64,000 nucleotides of DNA from an uncultured Ruminococcus sp. GTDB taxonomy: Bacteria; Bacillota; Clostridia; Oscillospirales; Acutalibacteraceae. The stretch lies in the NCBI GenBank assembly GCA_902785365.1, contig CACZYC010000001.1, forward strand, positions 204,196 to 268,195. Direction: 5' to 3'. Made by a program: the position numbers and the translations under genes. Under the pieces are notes generated by a model. The model was not told where the DNA came from. It did not search any database and saw nothing but the letters and a program-made list of their open reading frames with translations. This document shows positions 8,466 through 16,946 of this stretch, piece by piece (position 1 is the first letter of the stretch; each line of letters begins with the position of its first letter).

Positions 8466-9053
8466 ATGAATTCGCATTTTTTTGCTATGTTGTCAAGGAT
8501 GAAGTACATAAGCCGATGGGGATTGATGAATAATACTAAGAGTGAGAACATCAGCGAGCACAGTCTTCAGACGGCTATGTTTTCCCACTTTTTGGTACTG
8601 ATACACAACAAAAGAAGCAACGATTCCCTTAACGCCGAGAGAGCCGCGATGATCGCGGTATACCATGACGCTACCGAGATTATTACGGGAGATATGCCAA
8701 CGCCTGTTAAGTACTATAATCCAGAGATTATCGAGTCATATAAAAAAGTGGAAAAACTCGCCGGTGAGAAGCTGGTGTCAATGCTTCCCGAGGAGTTTAA
8801 AGAGGATTATAAACAACTGATTCTTTGCGGTAATCCCGACGATGAACCGTTGCTTAAATATGTCAAGGCGGCTGACAAGCTTTCTGCTCTCGTAAAATGT
8901 ATCGAGGAAATCCGTATGGGCAACGATGAATTCAAACAGGCTAAAGAATCCACAGAAAAACATTTGAAAGAAATGTGTTTACCTGAGGTGGATGAGTTTA
9001 TGGAGGTTTATTTACCGTCATTCTCACTAACTTTAGACGAACAAAATTCATAA
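8466..9053 (+). CDS. yfbR: YfbR-like HD-domain 5'-deoxynucleotidase
   Basis: HD-domain phosphohydrolase that removes phosphate from deoxyribonucleoside 5'-monophosphates. The 195-residue protein matches E. coli YfbR in length and start (SHFFAMLSRMKYISRWGLM). HD ligands are seen as SEHSLQ, the AVYHDATE motif with its His-Asp pair, and a late KAADKLSA aspartate. ATG at 8466 is chosen over 8433 because AAAAAGGAGA lies just before it. The gene stands alone, divergent from the yfhO-like gene. Confidence 0.88.
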   Translation: MNSHFFAMLSRMKYISRWGLMNNTKSENISEHSLQTAMFSHFLVLIHNKRSNDSLNAERAAMIAVYHDATEIITGDMPTPVKYYNPEIIESYKKVEKLAGEKLVSMLPEEFKEDYKQLILCGNPDDEPLLKYVKAADKLSALVKCIEEIRMGNDEFKQAKESTEKHLKEMCLPEVDEFMEVYLPSFSLTLDEQNS

Positions 9054-9075
9054 AATCGTCACAATCGTTACAGTA

Positions 9076-9106
9076 CAGTTATTATTCTATTATAGAATAA
9101 TAACTG
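9076..9106. promoter_or_regulatory. Perfect 31-bp palindrome upstream of LCP gene
   Basis: CAGTTATTATTCTAT and its exact reverse complement are separated by one base (9076-9090, 9092-9106). A candidate -10 (TATAAT, 9119-9124) for the downstream LCP gene lies 12 bases on, so the palindrome covers the -35 region. With a one-base centre and no T run it looks like a repressor or activator operator rather than a terminator. Confidence 0.6.
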
Positions 9107-9178
9107 AGTTTCTTGTGATATAATCTTACTAAGTGTAAAATGAGAAATTAGTCGAAAAATAAGAGAAGGAACTTGATT

Positions 9179-10327
9179 ATGGCGAATGTAAAAAGACCTG
9201 CCAGCGCTGACAAATATGTTGATATAAGCTCCGGCAAACAGGTTAAAAAAGTATACAGCAAAAAAGGCAGAGCAGTACGAATCGTTTCGATCGTTCTTTC
9301 GCTTCTGTTAATCATAGGCGGTATTGTTCCGATTGCGCTTTATTGCGGATTGGGTTCCGCGAACTACGCCGCTCTTGATGATGTGTCTATCAAGGAAACT
9401 GTTGCGGCAACCGACGGTGACGGAAATATTTCTACATCATTTACCGACAGCGAGCTGCTTTCCGACCCAAAGATTCTTAACATTATGCTCTTTGGCGAAG
9501 ACAAGCACAGCAAAAAGAATTTCGGTCGTTCCGACTCAATGATGCTGCTTTCCATTGATAACCGCAGCAAAGCTATCAAACTGACTTCATTCCAGCGTGA
9601 TACTTATCTTTATATCCCCGGGCACGGTTATGACAAGATGACGCACGCGTATCCGCTCGGCGGACCTTCACTGGCTATACGCACGGTTGAGGCGAACTTC
9701 GGTATCAAGATTGACCGTTACGCGACAGTTGATTTCAAGAGCTTCAGAAAGATTATTGATATCCTCGGCGGTATTGATATAAAGCTTACGGCGGACGAGA
9801 TCGAATACATCAACTATCAGATGTATAAGAACAATCAGACAACCGAAAGAAACACCATCACAGACGACCCCGGCGTTGTACACCTTAACGGTACGGAAGC
9901 TCTCTGGTACGCTCGTAACAGAGGTTTGAGTGTGGGCGAGGACGGCAACGAAATCGGTCTCGCGGGAGATGACTGGGACAGAACCGACCGTCAGCGCAAA
10001 CTTATGGATACTCTTTTCAAGAGCATTAAAAAAGCTTCTTTTGACAAGATTATTTCAATAGCTACTCAGGTAGGTCCGTATATTACAACAAACCTCAAAA
10101 AGGATGAAATCACAGGTCTGCTGGCACGTTGTCTGACATATCTCAAATATGATCTAAAGAAGTACAATATTCCTCAGGATAAGATGTGGTCATATTATAA
10201 CGACGCGGACGGTGTTTCATATATTCAGATTAACGATATGGAAAAATGCCGTAATAAGCTGATAAAATTCATTTTTGGCGATGATGTCGCTAAACAGTTC
10301 TTATCTTCAAAGAGTAAACAAGACTAA
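9179..10327 (+). CDS. LytR-CpsA-Psr (LCP) family glycopolymer ligase
   Basis: LCP enzymes attach undecaprenyl-linked glycopolymers such as teichoic acids or capsule to peptidoglycan. The protein (382 residues) has a basic cytoplasmic N-terminus, one membrane helix (about 33-55), then the LCP domain: LNIMLFGEDK, GRSDSMMLLSID, the pyrophosphate-contacting FQRDTYL, DRYATVDFKSF and the DRTDRQRKLM arginine motif. ATG at 9179 is chosen because AAGAAGGA lies 8 bases upstream; a TTG two codons earlier is too close. It is monocistronic, ended by a bidirectional terminator. Confidence 0.88.
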   Translation: MANVKRPASADKYVDISSGKQVKKVYSKKGRAVRIVSIVLSLLLIIGGIVPIALYCGLGSANYAALDDVSIKETVAATDGDGNISTSFTDSELLSDPKILNIMLFGEDKHSKKNFGRSDSMMLLSIDNRSKAIKLTSFQRDTYLYIPGHGYDKMTHAYPLGGPSLAIRTVEANFGIKIDRYATVDFKSFRKIIDILGGIDIKLTADEIEYINYQMYKNNQTTERNTITDDPGVVHLNGTEALWYARNRGLSVGEDGNEIGLAGDDWDRTDRQRKLMDTLFKSIKKASFDKIISIATQVGPYITTNLKKDEITGLLARCLTYLKYDLKKYNIPQDKMWSYYNDADGVSYIQINDMEKCRNKLIKFIFGDDVAKQFLSSKSKQD

Positions 10328-10332
10328 AACAA

Positions 10333-10357
10333 AAAGGCTCGGAAACCGAGCCTTTTA
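10333..10357. terminator. Bidirectional terminator (LCP gene / GH13 gene)
   Basis: The 10-bp stem AAAGGCTCGG/CCGAGCCTTT with a 3-base loop (10333-10342, 10346-10355) is flanked by A runs and T runs. It is almost the same sequence as the terminator at 13910-13933. Confidence 0.85.
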
Positions 10358-10362
10358 TTTTT

Positions 10363-11979
10363 TTATTTATCTATCCTTGTGAACCTTCGTATAAGTTTTC
10401 CGTCGCGTTCAACTATTTCCTCAAAGTTGCTTCTGCTTCTTACCCACAGCTCACCCTCGCCGTACAGAGCGCGGTATACAACAAATTCCTCAAGTGTCTC
10501 GCTGTCCTTTGCGATGCCGATAACCTCGTATTCATTGCCTTTGAAATGACGGTACTTTCCTTCGCTTACGGGTTCAGGGAGAATTACTTCTCTTGCATTA
10601 TTCTCTATTGGAATTAAAGTCTCGTCGTTATCATTGAGATCCAAGTCAAAATCACCCGCAACCAGTATTCTGGAGGAGTACGGTGGCAAGCCGATTTTTA
10701 CATATCCGTCTGACTCAAATCTGTCGCCGCTGAGTACATCGGTGAGTGTGCCCGTCTCGCAGTTGAAGTCGATTGTAAACAGATTATCGCTTAGGTTAAG
10801 CGCTACATAAACAGTTTGGTTATCGCTCTTTCTGCGGTAGACAAGCTGTTCATTTTTTATGTTGACGTTGAAATAATCTCCGTATTTTAAGGCGGGAAGA
10901 GCCTTTCGGATTTTCGCAAGCTTGCAAAGATGATTATACAGGTTGTAGTCGGGATTGGGGATGTTGTTTATATCAAGGCAAGGTCTTAACTCGTAGTCAC
11001 TGTATTTTGTGCGCGCGCCTTCAATGCCCCACTCGCTTCCGTAGTAAACGCAGGGTACGCCCGGCATTGTGTAAAGTAAGGTGTAGCAGTTGTTGAGGTG
11101 CTTTTTATTTTTGAGCATACTAGCGACGCGGTTTACGTCGTGGTTATCAACAAAATTAAATGTGTATATGTTTCTGTATATTCCGCCGTTGCCGAACTGC
11201 CTGTTAAGGCTGTGAGCTATTTCAAAGTAGTTGTGGTCGTTGTGGCTGCTGTATATTCCCTTGTAGCACTCGTAATTTGTAACGGAGTGCAGAGTTTCTG
11301 CGTTAGCCCATCGGTTATAGTCGCCGCTTGTAATTTCTCCGTAAAGCCAGAAGTCGGGTTTTAAACTAAGACAGGTGTTTCTCAGTTTTTTGAAAAATTC
11401 AAGGTTAATACAATCCGCGGCGTCAAGTCTCAGACCGTCAATGCCGAACTCCTCAATCCAGAGTTTTACAGCTCCGATAAGGTGATCGGTAACCTGAGTG
11501 TTGTCAAGATTTAGCTTTACAAGGTCAATGTGACCTGCCCAGCCCTCATAGCAGAAACCATCGTTGTAATGATTGTTTCCGCCAAAATTCAGGTTCATAA
11601 ACCACGAGCAATACTGAGAGCCTTCTCTGTTTTGCCGCACGTCTTTGAACGCGAAGAAATCTCTTCCGACATGGTTGAAAACACCGTCAAGGATAATCCT
11701 TATACCATTTTTATGAAGTGTATCACAAATTTCTCTAAAAGAATTATTATCTCCGAGTCTGCTGTCGATTTTGTAGTAATCTATTGTATCATAACCGTGG
11801 CGTGTGCTTTCAAAAACAGGGTTAAACACAAGTGTGTTTATGCCGAGTTTCTTGAAGTTGTCCATCCAGTCGTATATTTTGTCCAGCCTGTAAGTGAGTT
11901 TAAAATCATTGTCCTTCGGCGCTCCGGCGAAACCCAAAGGGTAGATGTTGTACATTACGGCTTCTTTTGTCCAGTCCAA
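10363..11979 (-). CDS. Cytoplasmic GH13 alpha-glucan hydrolase fused to DUF1653
   Basis: Alpha-amylase superfamily enzyme, 538 residues, no signal peptide, so it acts inside on imported malto-oligosaccharides. GH13 motifs: DGVFNH (D98, H103), GLRLDAAD with nucleophile D186, LYGEI with acid/base E215, and FVDNHD with D281. A beta-rich C-domain follows (about 390-450). The last 65 residues (474-538: GKYRHFKGNEYEV ... LWVR ... FTRID) are a complete DUF1653 domain, normally a free-standing small protein of unknown function. Exact specificity (cyclomaltodextrinase-like or alpha-amylase) cannot be fixed. It is convergent with the LCP gene. Confidence 0.85.
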   Translation of the reverse strand: MDWTKEAVMYNIYPLGFAGAPKDNDFKLTYRLDKIYDWMDNFKKLGINTLVFNPVFESTRHGYDTIDYYKIDSRLGDNNSFREICDTLHKNGIRIILDGVFNHVGRDFFAFKDVRQNREGSQYCSWFMNLNFGGNNHYNDGFCYEGWAGHIDLVKLNLDNTQVTDHLIGAVKLWIEEFGIDGLRLDAADCINLEFFKKLRNTCLSLKPDFWLYGEITSGDYNRWANAETLHSVTNYECYKGIYSSHNDHNYFEIAHSLNRQFGNGGIYRNIYTFNFVDNHDVNRVASMLKNKKHLNNCYTLLYTMPGVPCVYYGSEWGIEGARTKYSDYELRPCLDINNIPNPDYNLYNHLCKLAKIRKALPALKYGDYFNVNIKNEQLVYRRKSDNQTVYVALNLSDNLFTIDFNCETGTLTDVLSGDRFESDGYVKIGLPPYSSRILVAGDFDLDLNDNDETLIPIENNAREVILPEPVSEGKYRHFKGNEYEVIGIAKDSETLEEFVVYRALYGEGELWVRSRSNFEEIVERDGKLIRRFTRIDK

Positions 11980-12032
11980 ATTCTATACCTCCAGTTTTTT
12001 CTCAGATATAAATTATATCATAATATATGCTA

Positions 12033-12061
12033 TTGTACAAGTTACGCTTTTGTGTTATAAT
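12033..12061 (+). promoter_or_regulatory. Sigma-A promoter for 12100/12606 operon
   Basis: TTGTAC (12033-12038) and TATAAT (12056-12061) have 17-base spacing, placed between the divergent GH13 gene and the membrane protein gene. Confidence 0.65.
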
Positions 12062-12099
12062 AAGGTGTAAACAAATTATAATTCTTTTGGAGAAATATT

Positions 12100-12579
12100 A
12101 TGTTAAAGGTTCAGAATAAGTCCACAAAAAGAATACGTATAGTATTAATAATCGCCTTTATGGCGCAAATTCTTTTGACAGGTACTGCCTATTTTCTCAG
12201 ATTCGTTTATGACGGCAAGTTGTACCAGTATACGGTTCTTGATATGGTATATATGATTTTCAAACACGACGCTTCAGCGGATTTGTTCTCAGGAGTCGGA
12301 ATTCCCGTTATGATGTTTTCATTGTTCTTGATTCTTCCCGTTGTAGCCTTGGCCTTTCAGATTTTTGATTTTTATTATAACATCAAAAATGTAGTCGGAA
12401 TATTGGTGTCTATCGCGGGAGTATATATGATCTTGAATTTTGTAGGTCTGGCTAATCTCGGAACCGCTTCATTATTAGCTCTTTTGCTTTATATATTCAC
12501 GGCATTTATGTCAGTTATGGGTATGATGGCGCGTTATGTAAAAACCGCTGACAATAATAATTCCGATAACAAGAAATAA
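12100..12579 (+). CDS. Small four-helix membrane protein, unknown
   Basis: Not recognised. The 159-residue protein has four hydrophobic segments (about 14-34, 66-88, 95-117, 121-143), a basic N-terminus and a polar Asn/Asp/Lys tail. ATG at 12100 has TTTTGGAGA before it. It lies 26 bases upstream of a secreted dockerin protein and shares a promoter with it, so a link to that protein's export or display is possible but unsupported by any domain. Confidence 0.6.
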   Translation: MLKVQNKSTKRIRIVLIIAFMAQILLTGTAYFLRFVYDGKLYQYTVLDMVYMIFKHDASADLFSGVGIPVMMFSLFLILPVVALAFQIFDFYYNIKNVVGILVSIAGVYMILNFVGLANLGTASLLALLLYIFTAFMSVMGMMARYVKTADNNNSDNKK

Positions 12580-12605
12580 ACAACGAAACCTGAGGGGGTG
12601 ATTAT

Positions 12606-13904
12606 ATGAGACAGCTTAAAGCTATTGTTTGCGCTGTACTTATAATCACCTTTTTATTGTGCTCTTTTTCGGTTGTTTCGGGTATTAACAAGAACACTTT
12701 AAAAATTTTTGTTGACAGCACGGGCACTTATGTTTGCGAATCAGATGATTATTCGGTAACAATCAGAAATCTGAAAAACTCAAACCAATATAAGTATTCA
12801 TATGCTAACAAAGTTCTGTCCTGCTGTGTTACGGGCGGAATTCTCTTTACGCTCAACAGCACAAATCAACCCAGGGTTGTTTTGGTAACCGCCGCAAAGA
12901 ACGGTAAGATTACAAAATCGGTTAATGTAAATATACATAATGTTCCGAACAATACGCGGTTGTGTGTAGACAGCGACGGCTTTATTTATATTTTTGACAA
13001 TCGTAATCACGCGGAAGTATACAACTCTAAAGGAAGTTATATCAAAACAACTTCTAATGCGTTTAGTTCGCTTACACAGATTAACGGTAATGTTTACGCA
13101 TCCAATTCAACGGGTATTTACAGGCTGAACGGCAAATCTGAGACTTTGGTTTGCAAATGTAAAGCCGATACGTTTATTTACGCGGTTTCAAAGAATTGCG
13201 CGGCAACGCTGTACGGAAATGTCTATAATCTGAGCAGTGGAAAAGCAGTACTGAATACCGACAACGAAAAGCCGTACTCAATAGCTCTCAGCTCCAATTA
13301 CTACATTATAATTAAGAACAGTAAAATATGTGTTTATAACAGGAGAACCCTGAAGTTCGTAAACTCATATACAGTCGGTTACAAACCCTACGCTGTCTGC
13401 GCAGGTGGCTCGAGGGTGTACGTGATAGCTGAAGCTTCCGACGGGTTCTCCGTAAATAAGTATAAGGAGAGAGATTTTTTGCCTGGCAGTTCGACAAATA
13501 ACGCTAAAAACTCCAAATCTCCGACAAATATCAACTTCGGCAGATATAAGACAAAGGGCAGATATATTTTCCTTCCTCCACGCACGACCAAGGCAGAGTT
13601 CAAAGAAAAGATAAAATACAAAGACTACAAACTGAAGTTCAGCTCTACGAGAGGACTAGGTACGAATACGAAAGCGGTATTTACAAAAGGCAATAAAACC
13701 TATACATATACAATTGTTGTGTATGGCGATATTACGGGAACAGGATACATAACAAAGAATGACGTCAATATAATGTTCAATTGTCTGTTTGGATTGGATA
13801 AGGTTGGCGGAGTATATAAAACAGCGGCTGATGTCAACGGCGACGGAAAGCTGTCAAATGTTGACCTTGTTATGATAGACAGAAAAAAGGATAGTTTGAG
13901 ATAA
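12606..13904 (+). CDS. Secreted beta-propeller-like protein with C-terminal dockerin
   Basis: Probable scaffold-bound extracellular protein, 432 residues. Residues 1-26 form a signal peptide. Residues ~35-285 contain recurring short strands with aromatic/Asp patterns (VDSDGFIYIFD, NGNVYAS, SSNYYIIIKNSKICVY) that look like propeller blades; no catalytic motif is seen. Residues ~300-372 form the small beta domain that often precedes dockerins in Clostridia (AEFKEKIKY ... YTYTIVVYGD). Residues ~373-430 are a type I dockerin: loop 1 is DITGTGYITKND, degenerate at its third ligand, and loop 2 is canonical (DVNGDGKLSNVD). ATG follows GAGGGGGTGA. Confidence 0.78.
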   Translation: MRQLKAIVCAVLIITFLLCSFSVVSGINKNTLKIFVDSTGTYVCESDDYSVTIRNLKNSNQYKYSYANKVLSCCVTGGILFTLNSTNQPRVVLVTAAKNGKITKSVNVNIHNVPNNTRLCVDSDGFIYIFDNRNHAEVYNSKGSYIKTTSNAFSSLTQINGNVYASNSTGIYRLNGKSETLVCKCKADTFIYAVSKNCAATLYGNVYNLSSGKAVLNTDNEKPYSIALSSNYYIIIKNSKICVYNRRTLKFVNSYTVGYKPYAVCAGGSRVYVIAEASDGFSVNKYKERDFLPGSSTNNAKNSKSPTNINFGRYKTKGRYIFLPPRTTKAEFKEKIKYKDYKLKFSSTRGLGTNTKAVFTKGNKTYTYTIVVYGDITGTGYITKNDVNIMFNCLFGLDKVGGVYKTAADVNGDGKLSNVDLVMIDRKKDSLR

Positions 13905-13909
13905 CAAAA

Positions 13910-13937
13910 AAAGGCTCGGTTTTCCGAGCCTTTCTTT
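13910..13937. terminator. Bidirectional terminator (dockerin gene / pgcA)
   Basis: The 10-bp stem AAAGGCTCGG/CCGAGCCTTT with TTTT loop (13910-13919, 13924-13933) sits between convergent genes and is nearly identical in sequence to the one at 10333. Confidence 0.85.
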
Positions 13938-13950
13938 AGATATTTGCGTG

Positions 13951-15669
13951 TTAAATTCCTAAAATGCTTTTCATTGCCGATTCGAGATTGTCGGTAATTG
14001 CCTGAGCATCGTTTTTATCCTTGCCGACAGCTGTGAGATAAAGCTTTATCTTGGGTTCTGTGCCGCTGGGACGAACGATAACCATATTGTCGTTATCAAG
14101 GTTGTACTGGAGCACATTCGATTTAGGCAGGTTGATGGTTGTTTCCTCGCCTGAAGCGATATCTTTCTCAACACTAAGTTTGTAGTCTGCTGTCTTTACA
14201 ACCTTATATCCCGCAATCTCGGCGGGAGCGTTCTCGCGCAGGGAAACCATAATGTCAGCCATCTTCTGCATACCCTCAGCTCCGTCAAACTCAAAGGCGA
14301 GAGTGGTGTTTTTGTAATAGCCGAATTCCTCATAAAGGCCGTCGATTACCTGAGCCAGCGTTTTGCCCTGTTTTTTGTATGTGGCTGCCATCTCACAGAT
14401 AAGCATAGAAGCAACAACAGCGTCCTTGTCTCTTACATATGAGCCCGCGAGATAGCCGTAGCTTTCCTCGAAGCCAAACACATAGTCATCCTCTTTGCCT
14501 TGTTTTTCAAGGTTGAGAATTACTTCACCGATATATTTGAATCCTGTGAGTACGTTTTTGAGTTCAACGCTGTATTTTTCGCAAAGCTTTTCGATTAGCT
14601 TTGTAGTAACTATGGTCTTGACCATAACAGGATTCTCGGGGAGCGTGCCGTTGGATTTGCGGTTAGAGAGGATATATTCTGTAAGCATAACGCCGTCCTC
14701 GTTACCTGTGATGAGTCGGTAGCTTCCGTCATAGTCCTTAACCGCGATACCTACACGGTCGGCGTCGGGGTCGGTAGCCAGAAGCAGGTCGGGCTGTTCC
14801 TTTTCACACAGCTCTAAGCCTTTCTGCAAAGCTTCCTTGATTTCGGGGTTGGGGTAGGGGCAAGTAGTGAAATTGCCGTCGGGCAACTCCTGTTCTTTAA
14901 CAATACTTACCTTCTCTACGCCGATTTCCTTGAGGATACGTCTGACGAGCTTGTTGCCGCAGCCGTTAAGAGGGGTGTAAACAACTTTAAGGTCAGCGCC
15001 TTCGCATACCCCGGGGTTAATCTGCTGTTCCTTGACCTTTTCAATGTAGCTGGTATAAACATCGTCCTTAACGTATTCGATAAGACCGTTCCTGATAGCT
15101 TCATCAAAATCCATTGTTTTGACGTCATTAAAAATATCGATATTGCAGATTTCGTCATATACGGCGTTGGCGGCAACGTCTGTCATCTGGCAGCCGTCCT
15201 CACCGTAAGCCTTGTAGCCGTTGTATTTAGCGGGGTTGTGGCTGGCTGTAACCATAATACCCGCCTGACACTTAAAGTATCTTACGAGATACGAAAGCAC
15301 AGGTGTGGGCTGAAGCTCGGTTGTGATATAAACCTTGATGCCGTTAGCCGCCAGAACCTTAGCCGCCTCGTTCATAAACAAGTCAGCTTTGATACGGCTG
15401 TCATGAGAAATAGCTACGCTTCCTTTACCGTATTTTTTCAGTATATAGTTTGCCAGTCCCTGTGTAGCCTGACGAACAACATAAATGTTCATACGGTTGG
15501 TTCCCGCTCCGATTACACCGCGCAAGCCTGCTGTGCCGAACTCGAGACTTCTGTAAAAACGCTCGTAAATTTCTTTTTCGTTATCTTTTACGCTTAAAAG
15601 CTCGTCGGTTAAGTCTTTGTCGTCAACCGCCTTTTCAAGCCAAAGCTTATACATTTCGTTTGTGTTCAT
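13951..15669 (-). CDS. pgcA: Alpha-phosphoglucomutase
   Basis: Interconverts glucose-1-phosphate and glucose-6-phosphate, linking glycogen or starch breakdown to glycolysis and to UDP-glucose for envelope glycans. The 572-residue protein has all four alpha-phosphohexomutase elements: catalytic serine TASHNP (about 143-148), metal loop DPDADR (about 301-306), sugar-binding GFEESYGY (about 406-413) and phosphate-binding RPSGTEPK near the C-terminus. The length fits the Firmicute PgcA branch rather than the shorter GlmM. It is monocistronic; its promoter region is an AT-rich stretch of about 170 bases shared with the divergent gene at 15870. Confidence 0.9.
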   Translation of the reverse strand: MNTNEMYKLWLEKAVDDKDLTDELLSVKDNEKEIYERFYRSLEFGTAGLRGVIGAGTNRMNIYVVRQATQGLANYILKKYGKGSVAISHDSRIKADLFMNEAAKVLAANGIKVYITTELQPTPVLSYLVRYFKCQAGIMVTASHNPAKYNGYKAYGEDGCQMTDVAANAVYDEICNIDIFNDVKTMDFDEAIRNGLIEYVKDDVYTSYIEKVKEQQINPGVCEGADLKVVYTPLNGCGNKLVRRILKEIGVEKVSIVKEQELPDGNFTTCPYPNPEIKEALQKGLELCEKEQPDLLLATDPDADRVGIAVKDYDGSYRLITGNEDGVMLTEYILSNRKSNGTLPENPVMVKTIVTTKLIEKLCEKYSVELKNVLTGFKYIGEVILNLEKQGKEDDYVFGFEESYGYLAGSYVRDKDAVVASMLICEMAATYKKQGKTLAQVIDGLYEEFGYYKNTTLAFEFDGAEGMQKMADIMVSLRENAPAEIAGYKVVKTADYKLSVEKDIASGEETTINLPKSNVLQYNLDNDNMVIVRPSGTEPKIKLYLTAVGKDKNDAQAITDNLESAMKSILGI

Positions 15670-15869
15670 AATATAAATACCCCCTGTGAAAAACAGTATA
15701 TGGAATTGAGTTTAGTGTAACACAGAAATGTGTTTTTTTCAATTGTTTTAAAGAAATAAAAAGGCTCAAAAACAGTTATTTTCACATTTTGAACAAAAAT
15801 CTTGATTTTAGCGGTGAAATATAGTAATATAATAGATGTTTGAAAAAAATCAAATTTGGAGGTTATAAT

Positions 15870-16901
15870 ATGGACGAGTTTGAGAAGGTAAACGAAACTC
15901 TGGAAAACGAAGAAACCAAAACCGAATCAGAGGTAGTTGAATTATCAGAAGAAACTGAACCTGTTGTCGAGGCGGAGGAAACTGCATCCGAAGAAACCGC
16001 GGCTGAGAGCGCGGAGGAGACTGACGCCGCTGAGGAAAGCGCTGACGATACAGAGAGCGTTTCGGAAACTATTTCCGAATCTGATTATACTGTCGAGGAT
16101 GTTCCTGCTGCTGAGCCCAAAAAGCCGGCTGTTATTCAGCGAACAATAATTATTTCGGCTTGTATATTACTTGCGGCTCTTTTAGCTTTCGGAGTATTTG
16201 TTTTAGTTAAAAACATTACAACTCCCAGCCTTGACGGCGTTTGGGTAATGACTAAAGTGTACACTAAGGGTAACGCGAAGAACGCTCAGAAAACAAAAAC
16301 ATCCGGCAAGGAAGCTGTTTACTATGACTTCAAGTCGGACGGAAAATTTGTGTATACGTCAGGAACAGTAAAGCAAACTCTTATGTGGTCTTATGTTGAC
16401 GCCAAAAACAAAAAAACTGATGAAAAAACCAATAAGATTACAGTTTATGCCAAGGGTGGCGAAGCCAACGGAAATAATTACGGCGTTAAATTAGAAGGCG
16501 GCTTATTCGCGGAGAAAAAGCTTAAGCTGGAAGTAAGCACCAACATGGGAACGGGAATGACTGCTACTCAGATTATGGAGTTCAAGGCTTATGACGGTTC
16601 AGAAGCGCCTGAGTATAAGATGAGCGCTGACAAGAACTTCAAGCCTGTTGATGATCTGCTCGGTACATGGAACGATAAAACAACCAAGCAAAAGATAACA
16701 TTCAATAAAGACGGAAGTTATGTTCTGGATGTAAGCGGCAACCTCGAGCAATCAGGTAATTATACTGTTGATACAAAGAAGAGCACTGTTTCACTTTCAT
16801 ACGTAGGCAACGGAACTGAATCCAACACAGGAGCTTTGCCCTATAAGATTAAGGACGGTAAGCTTACTCTTGCTACCTACACATTTGAAAAAGTAAAATA
16901 A
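15870..16901 (+). CDS. Single-pass membrane protein with acidic N-terminus, unknown
   Basis: Not recognised. The 343-residue protein (start at 15870 after TTTGGAGG, not the in-frame TTG at 15840) has a very Glu/Thr/Ser-rich cytoplasmic N-terminus (residues 1-85, about a third acidic), one membrane helix (about 88-112) and an extracellular region with two similar beta units. Each unit opens with a short LDGVW or LLGTW motif (about 118 and 270) and contains FKSDGKFVY or FNKDGSYVL strands, a lipocalin-like/META-like pattern of small surface domains. A low-complexity acidic cytoplasmic tail joined to a surface beta domain is unusual; function unknown. Confidence 0.7.
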   Translation: MDEFEKVNETLENEETKTESEVVELSEETEPVVEAEETASEETAAESAEETDAAEESADDTESVSETISESDYTVEDVPAAEPKKPAVIQRTIIISACILLAALLAFGVFVLVKNITTPSLDGVWVMTKVYTKGNAKNAQKTKTSGKEAVYYDFKSDGKFVYTSGTVKQTLMWSYVDAKNKKTDEKTNKITVYAKGGEANGNNYGVKLEGGLFAEKKLKLEVSTNMGTGMTATQIMEFKAYDGSEAPEYKMSADKNFKPVDDLLGTWNDKTTKQKITFNKDGSYVLDVSGNLEQSGNYTVDTKKSTVSLSYVGNGTESNTGALPYKIKDGKLTLATYTFEKVK

Positions 16902-16915
16902 TTTAAAACAAAGCT

Positions 16916-16945
16916 AAAGGCTATCGCGTGAGCGATAGCCTTTTT
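16916..16945. terminator. Bidirectional terminator
   Basis: A perfect 12-bp stem (16916-16927 with 16932-16943, AAAGGCTATCGC) with a GTGA loop and T run lies between convergent genes. Confidence 0.85.
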
Positions 16946-16946
16946 G

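Noticed and set aside
9076..9106. Terminator for yfbR
   Set aside because: The stem has a one-base centre and no T run after it, so it suits an operator better.
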